Positions 44,393 to 53,907 are shown, numbered from the stretch's first letter. The stretch: 64,000 nucleotides of DNA from Mycobacterium yunnanensis (GCF_025823185.1 NZ_JACKVK010000003.1:62001-126000); one strand, 5' to 3'. Notes: a model not told the origin generated them from the sequence alone. Numbers and translations: made by a program.

Positions 44393-44968
44393 TCACTCCT
44401 CGGTGGTGGGTGCGCCGCCGACCGCGATGGTCAGCAGGGCGCGAACTTCGTCTTTGGACATGGGTCGTTGGGCAATGGACGTGTGCACCATCAGGCCCTC
44501 GACGACGACGTCGACGAGCCGTGCGGTGGTGCGGTCGAAGTGTTCGGCGAGAGCGTCCTCGGCGCGCTCCATCCAGCGCTGGGTCAGGTGCCGGATCTCG
44601 GGTCTGCGCACCGCGTCTCCGTAGAGCTCGTAGGTGACTGCGAGTTCGTTGGGATGGCTTGCGAGGTCGTCGGTGATGGCCGAGGCGATGGCGTCGACGA
44701 GATCGTCCCCGTCGACGCAGTACGACAGGCGGGCCTCGAATCGGGTGGCCAACGCGTCGACGTGGGCCTCGAACGCGTGCTGGACGAGGTCGGCCAGCGT
44801 GGCGAAGTGGTACGTCACCGAGCCCAGTGGCACGTCGGCGGCGGTGGCGACGGCCCGGTGGGTGATGCCGGCTACTCCGTCACGAGCGAGAACCTCCAGG
44901 GCCGAGGCCACGATGCGCTCCTTTCTGTCCGGGTCGTGTCGACGTGCCCGCCGCGGTGCGGATCCCAT
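44393..44968 (-). CDS. TetR-family regulator of the catabolic operon
   Basis: A 191-aa TetR-type repressor: helix-turn-helix at about residues 12-58 (GVAGITHRAVATAADVPLGS then VTYHFATLADLVQHAF), C-terminal ligand domain with RPEIRHLTQRWMERAE. ATG 44968 follows AAGGAG by five bases; an upstream in-frame ATG at 44992 falls within the inverted repeat and lacks a site. Probably autoregulated through the repeat at 44989-45018 and controlling the aldehyde dehydrogenase, flavoprotein and dehydratase genes behind it. Confidence 0.88.
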   Translation of the reverse strand: MGSAPRRARRHDPDRKERIVASALEVLARDGVAGITHRAVATAADVPLGSVTYHFATLADLVQHAFEAHVDALATRFEARLSYCVDGDDLVDAIASAITDDLASHPNELAVTYELYGDAVRRPEIRHLTQRWMERAEDALAEHFDRTTARLVDVVVEGLMVHTSIAQRPMSKDEVRALLTIAVGGAPTTEE

Positions 44969-44988
44969 GCCCACTCCTTCGCTTGAGA

Positions 44989-45018
44989 ACATTTGTACGC
45001 ATCGTTGCGGACAAATGT
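44989..45018. promoter_or_regulatory. Inverted repeat at the tetR promoter
   Basis: ACATTTGT (44989-44996) and ACAAATGT (45011-45018) are perfect 8-bp arms 14 bases apart, in the 97-base gap between the APC permease stop and the tetR start. Likely operator of the TetR encoded next to it; the arms are AT-rich against a GC-rich background. Confidence 0.6.
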
Positions 45019-45065
45019 ACGTAACGTTGGGCGCAGGCGCGCGGCGAATCGTGAAAGTGGTTGAG

Positions 45066-46616
45066 CTATTGCGCTTCTGGGGCGGGGTCGTCCAGCTCCC
45101 GCTCGTTGAGCGCCTGACCGACCAGGGCGTACCTCGCCGGCGCCGCGACCTTGAGGTACAGGCCGTACGCCGCCCCCGCCAGGAACGCGATGAACACCAG
45201 CGAGAGCATGACGGCGGCCACCGTGCCCTGCACGCCGAGCAGCACGTCGAGGCTGTCGAGCGTCAGGACGAAGAACCCGCCGAGGCCCACGATCGCGAGA
45301 AGGGGTGCGATCACGGTGTTCCACGGCCGCTTGTCCACGTCGGACTTGCGGAAGAAGGTGAAGATCGCGACGCCGGCGACCAACTGCGACAGGATCACCC
45401 CGACGGTGCCGATACCGGTCGCCCAGGTGAAGAGCGTGGCGAACGGGTCCTGGCCGAACAGCGCGAACAGCGCGATCACGATGCCGACGGTCACGCTCTG
45501 AACGATCGAGGCAACCCAGGGTGTCTGGCGGCTGGGCAGCGTCCACCCCAGCGGCTTCCAGATCAAGCCTTGGCGCCCGAGGGAGAACGTGTACCGCGAG
45601 ACGTTGTTGTGGAAGGTGACGATGGCCGCGAACGTCGCACTCACGATCAGCATCTGGAAGATCAAGGAGATGTTGTGGCCGATGATGGTGTCACTGGCCA
45701 CGAAGATGAAGTTGCCGCCCGTCTCGGTGGCGATTCCGACGACCTGGTCGATGCCGAGCGCGTTGATGATCAACCAGCCCGACACGGCGTACAGGATGCC
45801 CATGAACGCGATCGACAGGTACGTGGCCCGCGGGATGGTGCGCGCCGGATCGCGCGCCTCCTCGCCGTAGATCGCCGAGCCCTCGAAGCCGATGAAGGAG
45901 GCGTGCGCGAACATCAGCGCGACGCCGAGCGCGCCACCCAGCACGACGCTGGGCGAGAACGGCTCGAAGGAGAACTGAGACACGGGGACCGCGTCACCGG
46001 ACAGGCTGAACGCACTCAGGATGGTGATCATGGTGACCTCCAGCGTCATGAACACGCCGAGGACCTTCGCGCCGGAGTGCACGCCCTGCACACCTAGGCC
46101 CAGACACAGCAGCAGGCCGACGAAGGCGTATGTCCACCAGGGAATCTCGACGCCGAGCCGCGGATTGATCAGTTCCGCGGCGTAGTAGCCGAAGCCGCCG
46201 TAGAGCCCGGCCTGAATCGCGTTGTAGGCGAAGATCGCGAGGAACGCCGAGCCCAGTCCGGCGATGCGCCCGAGGCCCAAGGTCACGTAGGCGTAGAACG
46301 CGCCCGCGTTGGTGACGTGGCGGCTCATCGCCACGTATCCGACGGCGAAGATCATCAACACCACCGCGGCGATGACGAACGCACCGGGCATCCCGACGCC
46401 GTTGCCCGAGCCGATGATGATGGGGTACAGCGCGACGACGACGGTCAGCGGCGACGCCGCGGCGATGATGTAGAAGAAGATGCTCGGCACACCGAGGCTG
46501 TTCTCCTTCAGGCCGTGGTTGCGCCGCCCGGCAGGTGGCGACGTGTCGGGCGAGGAACCGGTCGGCGGCGTCGAGGCGGGCCGCCGCGGGGGTAGCGAGG
46601 AGGTGACGTTCTCCAT
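45066..46616 (-). CDS. APC-family amino acid/polyamine permease
   Basis: A 516-aa permease with twelve predicted spans and the APC-family features in helix 1 (FFYIIAAASPLTVVVALYP) and helix 6 (ASFIGFEGSAIYGEEARDPA, the glutamate-rich loop). It imports an amino acid, amine or similar nitrogen compound by proton or sodium coupling. A 40-residue Pro/Ser-rich N-terminal extension precedes helix 1. In this locus it is the best clue to the substrate class: together with the aldehyde dehydrogenase it suggests an amine or amino alcohol. Lies 69 bases downstream of the aldolase gene. Confidence 0.88.
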   Translation of the reverse strand: MENVTSSLPPRRPASTPPTGSSPDTSPPAGRRNHGLKENSLGVPSIFFYIIAAASPLTVVVALYPIIIGSGNGVGMPGAFVIAAVVLMIFAVGYVAMSRHVTNAGAFYAYVTLGLGRIAGLGSAFLAIFAYNAIQAGLYGGFGYYAAELINPRLGVEIPWWTYAFVGLLLCLGLGVQGVHSGAKVLGVFMTLEVTMITILSAFSLSGDAVPVSQFSFEPFSPSVVLGGALGVALMFAHASFIGFEGSAIYGEEARDPARTIPRATYLSIAFMGILYAVSGWLIINALGIDQVVGIATETGGNFIFVASDTIIGHNISLIFQMLIVSATFAAIVTFHNNVSRYTFSLGRQGLIWKPLGWTLPSRQTPWVASIVQSVTVGIVIALFALFGQDPFATLFTWATGIGTVGVILSQLVAGVAIFTFFRKSDVDKRPWNTVIAPLLAIVGLGGFFVLTLDSLDVLLGVQGTVAAVMLSLVFIAFLAGAAYGLYLKVAAPARYALVGQALNERELDDPAPEAQ

Positions 46617-46685
46617 AGTCGTTCATCTTTCGTGTCTTTGGGCGTGTGTGCTTGAAGCAGGGCGACCGGGCGGCGCGGCGGTCCG

Positions 46686-47690
46686 TCACCCCCTCGTGCT
46701 GAGGGCGAGGTCGAGGAGCAGGTCTTCCTGGCCGCCGACCATCGACCTGCGGCCTGCTTCGACGAGCAGATCGCGGGTGTCGACGCCGACGTCGGCGGCG
46801 ATGCGCTCGGCATGCAGTAGGAAGCTGGAGTACACCCCGGCGAAGCCCAGCGTCAGCGTCTCGCGGTCGACCCGGACGGGCCGCTGCTGCAACGGTCGGA
46901 CGACGTCGTCGGCGGCGTCCATGAGCGCGTAGAGATCGCACCCGTGTCGCCAACCCTCGAGTTCGGCGACGGCGACGAAGGCCTCCAGCGGGCAATTGCC
47001 CGCGCCTGCACCAAGACCGGTGAGCGAGGCGTCGACGCGATGCGCGCCCTCGGCGACCGCCACCAACGAATTGGCCACTCCCAGCGCCAGATTGTGGTGG
47101 GCGTGCACCCCGATCGAGGTTTCCGGTGCGAGGGCCTCGCGGTAGGCGCGCACCCGATCGCGGATGCCCGTCATCGTCAACCGGCCCGCCGAGTCGGTCA
47201 CGTAGACGCACTCCGCGCCGGCGTCCTCCATGATCTTGGCTTGCGCGGCCAGCCGGTCCGGCGGGGCGAGGTGCGACATCATGAGGAAGCCTGCGACGTC
47301 GAGTCCGAGCGAGCGGGCGGTGCCGATGTGCTGGCGGGCGATGTCGGCCTCGGTGCAGTGGGTCGCGATCCGCACCGAGGTGACGCCGAGGTCGGCGGCC
47401 GCGCGCAGGTCGTCGACCGTTCCGATGCCGGGGATGAGAAGCGTTGTCAGACGCGCAGTCTGGACCACCTCGGCCGCGGCGGCGATCCAGGCTCCGTCGT
47501 CGTGTGCCCCCGCTCCGTACGTCAGGCTGCCGCCGGCCAGACCGTCGCCGTGCGCCACCTCGATCGCCGCGACACCGGCGGCGTCGAGCGCGCCGGCGAT
47601 CCGTCTCACGTCGTCCAGGCTCAGCGAGTGCCCGACGGCGTGCATGCCGTCGCGCAGCGTGACGTCCTGGACGTAGATTTCGGTGGTCAT
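46686..47690 (-). CDS. 4-hydroxy-2-oxovalerate aldolase-like enzyme
   Basis: A 334-aa HMG-CoA-lyase-type TIM barrel, DmpG/BphI/HsaF family, cleaving a 4-hydroxy-2-oxoacid to pyruvate and a short aldehyde. [12 protein letters not shown] contains the Arg-Asp (metal) and catalytic His; [13 protein letters not shown] supplies the two metal-binding His. The C-terminal communication domain that contacts the acylating dehydrogenase is present. ATG 47690 overlaps the dehydrogenase stop (ATGA), fitting the known channelling complex. No 2-oxopent-4-enoate hydratase, its usual upstream partner, is in the window. Confidence 0.9.
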   Translation of the reverse strand: MTTEIYVQDVTLRDGMHAVGHSLSLDDVRRIAGALDAAGVAAIEVAHGDGLAGGSLTYGAGAHDDGAWIAAAAEVVQTARLTTLLIPGIGTVDDLRAAADLGVTSVRIATHCTEADIARQHIGTARSLGLDVAGFLMMSHLAPPDRLAAQAKIMEDAGAECVYVTDSAGRLTMTGIRDRVRAYREALAPETSIGVHAHHNLALGVANSLVAVAEGAHRVDASLTGLGAGAGNCPLEAFVAVAELEGWRHGCDLYALMDAADDVVRPLQQRPVRVDRETLTLGFAGVYSSFLLHAERIAADVGVDTRDLLVEAGRRSMVGGQEDLLLDLALSTRG

Positions 47691-48628
47691 CGGACCGGCT
47701 CGGGGGCGTGGGTGAGCAGGTGTTCGGCGACCCGAACGGCGGCAGCCGTCATGATGTCGAGGTTGCCTGCGTAGGCGGGAAGGTAGTCGGCGGCCCCCTC
47801 GACCTCGAGGAACACGGTGACGTGAGTCAGGTCGAGCTGGCCGGCGGCCCCGGCCAGGCGACGGCGTGGATCCTTCGCCGGAACCGGGTCGAGTCGAACC
47901 TTCTGCGCCAAACGGTAACCCGGCACGTAGCGACTCACCTCGGCGACCATCGAGGTGACCGCGGAGTCGATCACGGCCTCGTCCGCCGTCGACACCAGTG
48001 CGGCGACGGTGTCGCGCATCAGCATTGGCGGCTCGGCCGGGTTGAGGACGATGATCGCCTTGCCCCGGCTGGCCCCGCCGACGATCTCGATGGCGCGCGC
48101 CGTCGTGTCGGTGAACTCGTCGATGTTGGCCCGGGTGCCCGGACCTGCCGAGCGCGACGAGATGGACGCGACGATCTCCGCGTAGTGCACGTCGGTCACA
48201 CTGGCGAGCGCCGCCACGATCGGGATGGTGGCCTGGCCGCCGCACGTCACCATGTTGAGGTTCCGCTGACTCGCCAGGCGTGCCATGTTGACCGCAGGCA
48301 CGACGAACGGACCGATCGCGGCGGGCGTGAGGTCGACGATCCTTCGGCCGGAATTCAGCAGCGCCGCGTCGTTCACGTGGTGGGCGCCGGCGCTGGTCGC
48401 GTCGAACACCACCTCGACGTCGTCGAAGGCGCCGAGTCGCAGCAGGCCGTCGACGCCGTCGGCGGTGACCGCCACGTCCAGCGCGGCGGCACGCGCGAGA
48501 CCGTCACTGGCCGAGTCGATCCCGGCCATGGCCGCGACGTCGAGCACGCTCGAGCGGCGCAGCTTCATCAACAAGTCAGTGCCGATGTTGCCCGACCCGA
48601 TGATGGCGGCTCGATGACGTCGAGTCAT
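47687..48628 (-). CDS. Acetaldehyde dehydrogenase (acylating)
   Basis: A 313-aa enzyme (DmpF/BphJ/HsaG family) converting acetaldehyde or propionaldehyde with CoA and NAD to acyl-Co[13 protein letters not shown] (9-20) binds NAD; Cys129 in MVTCGGQAT is the catalytic thiol. It forms a complex with the aldolase, whose gene overlaps by 4 bases. ATG 48628 has GGAG five bases upstream; a GTG at 48631 is also in frame. Unlike many meta-cleavage operons, no ring-cleavage dioxygenase accompanies it. Confidence 0.9.
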   Translation of the reverse strand: MTRRHRAAIIGSGNIGTDLLMKLRRSSVLDVAAMAGIDSASDGLARAAALDVAVTADGVDGLLRLGAFDDVEVVFDATSAGAHHVNDAALLNSGRRIVDLTPAAIGPFVVPAVNMARLASQRNLNMVTCGGQATIPIVAALASVTDVHYAEIVASISSRSAGPGTRANIDEFTDTTARAIEIVGGASRGKAIIVLNPAEPPMLMRDTVAALVSTADEAVIDSAVTSMVAEVSRYVPGYRLAQKVRLDPVPAKDPRRRLAGAAGQLDLTHVTVFLEVEGAADYLPAYAGNLDIMTAAAVRVAEHLLTHAPEPVR

Positions 48629-48651
48629 CACTTCTCCGTTTCGCCGGGGTG

Positions 48652-49614
48652 TCAGTTTGTGTGGGCGTGGGCAACGGGACGTGGCTTCGGTGACACCGCG
48701 ACGTCGGGAGCGCTGGTGTGCACCAGCTCGTTGAGGATGGCGGCGTGGCGAACCTTGTGGCGAACGAGGTCGGAGTGGAACTCGGGGCGCACCCAGCCGT
48801 TGTACATGACGGCTTCGGACTCACCGGGCTCGATCTTGAAGTAGACCGGCCCCGCGACGCGCGCGATGTCGCCGGCTTCCCACAGCCGGTTCATGCCGCC
48901 GAAGGACTCGAAGGTCTCGGCCCAGACGTCGAGCGGAACGTCGACGGAATTGCGGATGGCGGCGAGCATGGGGCGCGACAGGTCGCCGACGGGGTTGACG
49001 CTGTCGGCGCCGAGGTCCTGCAGGATGCGAATGGAGGCGGGGTTGGCGTGACCCGCGTAGACCGAGATCTTGAACTTGGCGTCGGCCGGGATGTGGCCGG
49101 CGTCGCGAGCCTTGTTCAGGATGTCGAGAACGCCCTCGTCCCAGACCAATACGCCGCGGATGCCGGTGGAGAAGATGCGAAGGTAGTCGTCGAGCAGGTA
49201 CCGGATGTTGTCGAGGCCGCGGACGCGTCGCCCACCGGCCTGACCCTCCGTGCTCAGCGCCTGGCGGCCGAGGTCCCACCCCGTGCGCGGTCCGGGAACG
49301 GCGATCAACTCGATGCCGCGCTCGGCCGCCAGTGCGGCGACGTCGGACAGTTCCCCGGTCCTGAGCAACGTCGTGCCGCCGCCGAAGGCGATGACGCGGT
49401 GGATGAAGACGCCCTGCTCGTCGGCCTCGTCCAGCATGGCCTCCAAGGTCGAAAGTCGTTCGACGCCAGAGATTTCCAAGCGGTACTTGCCGCCGTCGTC
49501 GAATGCCTTCGTCGAGGGCGTGAGGGCGTAGTCGTCGGCCGTCATGAGGTCTTGCGCGGCCAGGATGCTGGCCCCGTCGACCTTGGACACACGGCTGTCG
49601 GCTGCGGTGGGCAT
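48652..49614 (-). CDS. Putative TIM-barrel protein, U32-peptidase-like
   Basis: A 320-aa soluble protein: N-terminal segment rich in charged residues ([20 protein letters not shown]), then repeated beta-alpha units ([82 protein letters not shown]). The pattern recalls proteins annotated as U32-family peptidases, but the U32 signature is not clear and the enzymatic role is unknown. ATG 49614 has AAGGAG five bases upstream. First gene of the minus-strand run and divergent from the IclR gene, with operators between, so it belongs to the regulated pathway. Confidence 0.6.
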   Translation of the reverse strand: MPTAADSRVSKVDGASILAAQDLMTADDYALTPSTKAFDDGGKYRLEISGVERLSTLEAMLDEADEQGVFIHRVIAFGGGTTLLRTGELSDVAALAAERGIELIAVPGPRTGWDLGRQALSTEGQAGGRRVRGLDNIRYLLDDYLRIFSTGIRGVLVWDEGVLDILNKARDAGHIPADAKFKISVYAGHANPASIRILQDLGADSVNPVGDLSRPMLAAIRNSVDVPLDVWAETFESFGGMNRLWEAGDIARVAGPVYFKIEPGESEAVMYNGWVRPEFHSDLVRHKVRHAAILNELVHTSAPDVAVSPKPRPVAHAHTN

Positions 49615-49654
49615 CGCTTCTCCTTCGGCGGCCGGATGGCGCATCATCCGGAAT

Positions 49655-49762
49655 TTCACTGAGTGATATAGAACTGCGCTGAATGAAAATCTAGGAGTAG
49701 CGACCGCTGCTGTCAACAGGAACGGGAGAATCACTGGGTACTGGTAACCTTCACTGAGTGAA
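49655..49762. promoter_or_regulatory. IclR operators and leaderless iclR promoter
   Basis: TTCACT-G-AGTGAT at 49655-49667 and TTCACT-G-AGTGAA at 49750-49762 are near-identical palindromes; TGCGCTGAATGAA at 49675-49687 is a weaker third copy (10 of 13 matches). The second site covers the likely transcription start of iclR: TAACCT (49745-49750) is followed by seven bases and GTG 49758. The first site lies 41-53 bases upstream of the divergent ATG 49614. Confidence 0.7.
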
Positions 49763-50531
49763 AACAGCTGCGACATCGGACAAGTCCTCCAGCCTGATCG
49801 GCGTCGAACGGACGGCCAGAATCCTGACCGCCGTGGCGGATTCCGAGGTTGGCAATCTGACCGAAATCGCAAGGCGCACAGAGCTAAACGAGGCGACGGT
49901 GTTGCGCTACCTCAACAGCCTGTCCTCGCTGGGTTACGTCGAACGCTTCAACGCCAACCAGTACCGACTGGGGTGGGAGATCTTCCGACTTGGACAGCGA
50001 GCCTTCTCCAACCAGGTTCCCTCCGACGCGGTGATCCCGACCATGGAGCGGCTGGTGAACGAGTTCAACGAGACGGTGAACTTCGCCGTGCACAAGGACC
50101 GCAGCGTCGTCATCCTCGAAGTCGTCGAGGGCAGGCGCGCGGTGAAGAAGGTCAGTGACGTCGGGCAGACCGATCCGTGGCACGCCTCCGCATTGGGCAA
50201 GGCCCTCCTGGCGACCATGCCCGACAGCGTCTGGCATGACGTCGTCGCCTCGGCGGGGCTCCCCGAGCTGACCGCGCACACCATCACGTCGATGAAGAAG
50301 ATGGCAGGTGAGATCGCCGACATCCGCGCGAAGGGCTTCGCGGTCGACCGGGAGGAGGCCGCCGAGGAGCTCACCTGCGTGGCGGCCGCCGTGCCCACTC
50401 CCAACGGTGCGCCGTCGCGCTACGCGCTGAGCATCAGCTTCCTGACCCACCGGCTGACGGCCGAGAGCCTGGCGCACGCGGGGACCCAGGTGGTCGCGGG
50501 CGCCCGGGAGATCGCGGCCAAACTGCCGTGA
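49758..50531 (+). CDS. IclR-family regulator
   Basis: A 257-aa IclR protein: winged helix (about residues 14-75; NLTEIARRTELNEATVLRYL is the recognition region) and an effector domain (about 90-255; DPWHASALGKALLATMP and GFAVDREEAAEELTCVAAAV are the ligand-pocket blocks). GTG 49758 is the only start that keeps the full DNA-binding domain and lies seven bases behind TAACCT. The palindromes across its promoter suggest autoregulation and control of the divergent TIM-barrel, dehydrogenase, aldolase and permease genes by a pathway intermediate. Confidence 0.9.
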   Translation: MKTAATSDKSSSLIGVERTARILTAVADSEVGNLTEIARRTELNEATVLRYLNSLSSLGYVERFNANQYRLGWEIFRLGQRAFSNQVPSDAVIPTMERLVNEFNETVNFAVHKDRSVVILEVVEGRRAVKKVSDVGQTDPWHASALGKALLATMPDSVWHDVVASAGLPELTAHTITSMKKMAGEIADIRAKGFAVDREEAAEELTCVAAAVPTPNGAPSRYALSISFLTHRLTAESLAHAGTQVVAGAREIAAKLP

Positions 50532-50541
50532 CGGACCGCCG

Positions 50542-51741
50542 TCACCGAGTGGCGGCGCTCCGACGTTCCTGCAGCACGATCGCGACGAGGCACACGGCGG
50601 CGAGTGCCGCGGTCGCGAGGGCGAAACCGACCCCGGCGGTGCGCAGCCCCAGGTGCTGAGAGGCAAAGCCCTCGGCGATCACCGGCACCGAGATGGCCAC
50701 GTAGGCCACCACGAAGTAGGTGGAGCTCACCTCCGCGCGGCGGTCGGCGGGTGCCAGTTCGGCGACGGCGGCAAGGCCGCGGCTGAAGCTGATGCCCTGC
50801 CCGATGCCCGCCACGACGCCCGCGACGACCAGCAGCGGCAGCGACGGCAGATGCAGCGCGACGGCCAGAATCACCATCCCGACGACCAGGATCGCGCAGC
50901 CGATCGCGACGGCTCGTCGCGGTGGGATGCGCCGCGCCGCGAACTGGACGACCGCCGAGGCGACGAAGATGGAGCTCGCCACCAGACCGGCGACGGCGTG
51001 GTTCTCGATGCCGACGACCGACTTGACGAACGTCGGCACCACCGCCATGAACAGGCCCGTGACGGAGAAGCCGGCGAACGCGGCGGTCGCCGCGGTCAGG
51101 AAGACCGGCCGCATCTCGGCGGGCACCGAGAGTCGCTGCAGGCCAAGCGTTCCGGTGCGCGACGACGTCTCAGGGGCGGCCACGATCGCGGCGACGGCCA
51201 GGACCACCAGGACGATGTGCACGCCGAACGACAGCTGCAACGGGTCGGGTGCGTACTGCACGAGCACACCGGCCAACAGGGGTCCGGCGCCAAGGCCGCC
51301 GATGTTGGCGACCGTGGCGATGGTCGTCGCCTGGTCGCGCCGTTCGGGCGGCGAGGTCTCGACGATCGCCGCCGTCGCGGTACCGGTGAAGACGCCGGCC
51401 GACAGTCCCGAGAGCACCCGGCCCAGGAGCAGCAGGGGCACGTCGTCGGCGAACAGGAACACCACCCCGCTGGCCAGGGCGAACCCCGCGCCGGCCAGCA
51501 GTACCGGGCGTCGACCCAGCGCATCGGACCACCGGCCGAACACCAACAGCGCGGCGAGCACACCCACCGCATAGGTGGAGAAGACGACCGTGGTGGTGAG
51601 CACCTGAAAGTGCATGCGGTTGGAGTACAGCGCATACATCGGCGTCGGCAGGGTGGTACCGACCATGATCGCCGCAAACGCGTACGCCAGCAGAGCGAAG
51701 CCGAACCGCTGGCGCACGCGCGTGGGCTCTTGCTCGGTCAC
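50542..51741 (-). CDS. MFS transporter
   Basis: A 399-aa major facilitator protein with twelve spans; VFGRWSDALGRRPVLLAGAG is the motif A loop between helices 2 and 3. The family looks like sugar or drug exporters of the DHA1/arabinose-efflux type. GTG 51741 (VTEQEPTRVRQRF) starts just ahead of helix 1; the frame stays open far upstream, but that is antisense reading of the symporter gene. Ten bases separate its stop from the convergent iclR stop. It may export a toxic intermediate or import the substrate. Confidence 0.84.
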   Translation of the reverse strand: MTEQEPTRVRQRFGFALLAYAFAAIMVGTTLPTPMYALYSNRMHFQVLTTTVVFSTYAVGVLAALLVFGRWSDALGRRPVLLAGAGFALASGVVFLFADDVPLLLLGRVLSGLSAGVFTGTATAAIVETSPPERRDQATTIATVANIGGLGAGPLLAGVLVQYAPDPLQLSFGVHIVLVVLAVAAIVAAPETSSRTGTLGLQRLSVPAEMRPVFLTAATAAFAGFSVTGLFMAVVPTFVKSVVGIENHAVAGLVASSIFVASAVVQFAARRIPPRRAVAIGCAILVVGMVILAVALHLPSLPLLVVAGVVAGIGQGISFSRGLAAVAELAPADRRAEVSSTYFVVAYVAISVPVIAEGFASQHLGLRTAGVGFALATAALAAVCLVAIVLQERRSAATR

Positions 51742-51797
51742 TTGGCTGATCGTAGGCACCTGCCGGTCAACGCGCCCGGCACGCTCAGCCTTCCCGA

Positions 51798-53426
51798 CTA
51801 GTGCGAGATGGCCTTCTCCGCACCGACGCCGGTGAGCGAGCGGACCTCCATCTCGGCGTCGAGCACCGGATCGCCGGGCACCTTCGACGTCACGGTTCCG
51901 ACGACGCCGAGCAGGAACGCCAGCGGGATCGACACGATTCCGGGGTTGGCGAGCGGGAACCAGGCGAAGTCGGCGCTCGGGATCATCGCCGTCTTGGCCC
52001 CGGACACCGCGGGGGAGAACACGATCAGTACGAGCGTGGAGATCAGCCCGCCGTACATGCTCCACAGCGCGCCCCGGGTGTTGAACCGCTTCCAGTACAG
52101 CGAGTAGACGATGGTCGGCAGGTTGGCCGCCGCGGCGATCGCGAAGGCGAGCGCCACCAGGAACGCCACGTTCTGGCCGTTGGCCAGGATGCCCAGCGCG
52201 ATGGCGAAGATGCCGAGGACCACCGCGGTGATGCGCGAGACCTTGACCTGCTCGCGCTCGCCGACCTGACCCTTCTTGATCACGCTGGCGTAGATGTCGT
52301 GGGCGAACGACGCCGAGGCGGTGATGGTGAGGCCGGCGACGACGGCCAGAATCGTCGCGAACGCGACCGCCGAGATGACGCCGAGCAGCACCACGCCGCC
52401 GAGCTCGAAGGCCAGCAGGGGAGCGGCGGAGTTGACGCCGCCGGCCGCCGCCAGGATCCGGTCCGGTCCGACGAGGGCCGCCGCGCCGTACCCGAGGACC
52501 AGGGTGAAGAGGTAGAAGCCGCCGATGAGCGCGATGGCCCACACCACCGAGCGACGGGCCTCCTTGGCCGTGGGCACGGTGTAGAACCGCATCAGCACGT
52601 GCGGCAGACCGGCGGTGCCCAGCACCAGCGCGAGGCCGAGCGACAACAGGTTGATCTTCGAGGTCGTGCTGGCCCCGTACTGCGCGCCTGGGGCGAGCAC
52701 GTCGCGCGCGGCGACGGCCTTGTCGGCCGACCCCGAGACGGCGGTCTGCGCGACGCCGAGGATCTCGGAGAAGTTCAGGCCGAACTTCGCGAGCACCATG
52801 ACGGTCATCAGTCCGGCGCCGGCGATCAGCAGCACGGCCTTGATGATCTGCACCCAGGTGGTGCCCTTCATGCCGCCGACGAGGACGTAGACGATCATCA
52901 GGACGCCGACGACCGCGATGACGATCGACTGGCCGCTCTTGCTCTTGACGTCGAGCAGCAGAGCGACCAACCCACCGGCGCCTGCCATCTGTGCCAGGAG
53001 GTAGAACAGCGACACGGTCAGGGTCGAGGTGGCCGCAGCCATCCGGACCGGGCGTTGCTTCAAGCGGAAGCTCAGCACGTCGGCCATCGTGAATCTGCCG
53101 GTGTTGCGCAGTAATTCGGCGACCAGAAGCAATGCCACCAACCACGCGACGAGGAAGCCGATCGAATACAGGAAACCGTCGTACCCGTATACGGCGATGG
53201 CGCCGGCGATACCGAGGAAGCTGGCCGCCGACAGGTAGTCACCGGCGATGGCGATGCCGTTCTGGGGTCCGCTGAAACCGCGGCCACCAGTGAAGAATTC
53301 GTCGGCGGTGGCGTTCTTCTTGCTGGCACGGATCACCACGATCATGGTGATGACGACGAACAGCGCGAAGATGCCGATGTTGGCGACCGGGTTGCCGACC
53401 GTCGCGCTTGCCGCGAGGTAGTTCAT
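51798..53426 (-). CDS. Cation/acetate symporter (ActP-like), copy 1
   Basis: A 542-aa sodium:solute symporter family protein of thirteen or so spans, ActP/MctC-like, importing acetate, pyruvate or another short monocarboxylate. FFTGGRGFSGPQNGIAIAGD and YLSAASFLGIAGAIAVYG form the family signature near residues 45-80; LGTAGLPHVLMRFYTVPTAK is the second block. The DUF485 gene upstream overlaps by 4 bases, the usual yjcH-actP pairing. It lacks the long periplasmic insert seen in copy 2. Confidence 0.9.
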   Translation of the reverse strand: MNYLAASATVGNPVANIGIFALFVVITMIVVIRASKKNATADEFFTGGRGFSGPQNGIAIAGDYLSAASFLGIAGAIAVYGYDGFLYSIGFLVAWLVALLLVAELLRNTGRFTMADVLSFRLKQRPVRMAAATSTLTVSLFYLLAQMAGAGGLVALLLDVKSKSGQSIVIAVVGVLMIVYVLVGGMKGTTWVQIIKAVLLIAGAGLMTVMVLAKFGLNFSEILGVAQTAVSGSADKAVAARDVLAPGAQYGASTTSKINLLSLGLALVLGTAGLPHVLMRFYTVPTAKEARRSVVWAIALIGGFYLFTLVLGYGAAALVGPDRILAAAGGVNSAAPLLAFELGGVVLLGVISAVAFATILAVVAGLTITASASFAHDIYASVIKKGQVGEREQVKVSRITAVVLGIFAIALGILANGQNVAFLVALAFAIAAAANLPTIVYSLYWKRFNTRGALWSMYGGLISTLVLIVFSPAVSGAKTAMIPSADFAWFPLANPGIVSIPLAFLLGVVGTVTSKVPGDPVLDAEMEVRSLTGVGAEKAISH

Positions 53427-53818
53427 CGCTGCGTGCCCTCCATCTCGGCCCGAATGGCAGCGGCCCGCGGGTCGAGCTCGCGGTTGGCGAACCGCACGTA
53501 CAGACCGGTGATGACGAAGGTGCTGACGAACTGCCCGAGGCCGATCAACAGACCCACGTTGACGTTGCCGAACACGCGGATGGCCATGAAGTCGTGGGCG
53601 AACGCCCCGAGCAACACGTAGGTGGCGTACCAGACGAGGAAGAACGCCGTCATCGGGAACACGAACCGGCGCAGCCGGCTTCGCAACTCTTGAAATTCGG
53701 GGCTGGACTGCATGTCCACGAACTGTTGGGCCGTGTTGGCCGTCGGCCTATCGGTGGTCGCCACCGCGGTGCTCCTGACGCTGGAAGTGAGATCGGCCTC
53801 GAGCCTATTGAGACTCAC
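53423..53818 (-). CDS. DUF485 membrane protein, partner of symporter copy 1
   Basis: A 131-aa DUF485 (YjcH-like) protein with two membrane helices (FVFPMTAFFLVWYATYVLLG and NVNVGLLIGLGQFVSTFVIT) and the family ending LYVRFANRELDPRAAAIRAE. Such proteins are always found beside acetate symporters and may help assembly or coupling. The GTG at 53818 is taken as start; the first 35 residues are polar and the real start may lie further in. Its stop overlaps the symporter start by 4 bases. Confidence 0.88.
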   Translation of the reverse strand: MSLNRLEADLTSSVRSTAVATTDRPTANTAQQFVDMQSSPEFQELRSRLRRFVFPMTAFFLVWYATYVLLGAFAHDFMAIRVFGNVNVGLLIGLGQFVSTFVITGLYVRFANRELDPRAAAIRAEMEGTQR

Positions 53819-53907
53819 GTCACACGTTCAGCAGATTCGCAGGATCGGACGACGAAGCAGGGACGACCTGCGGCGAGCGGTTGGCCCATGGCGACGAACG
53901 GTCCACC

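Noticed and set aside
50542..53145. An 867-codon minus-strand frame that looks like a fusion protein.
   Set aside because: Only the last 399 codons are protein-like (MFS). The rest is antisense-frame reading of the symporter gene on the same strand in another frame.
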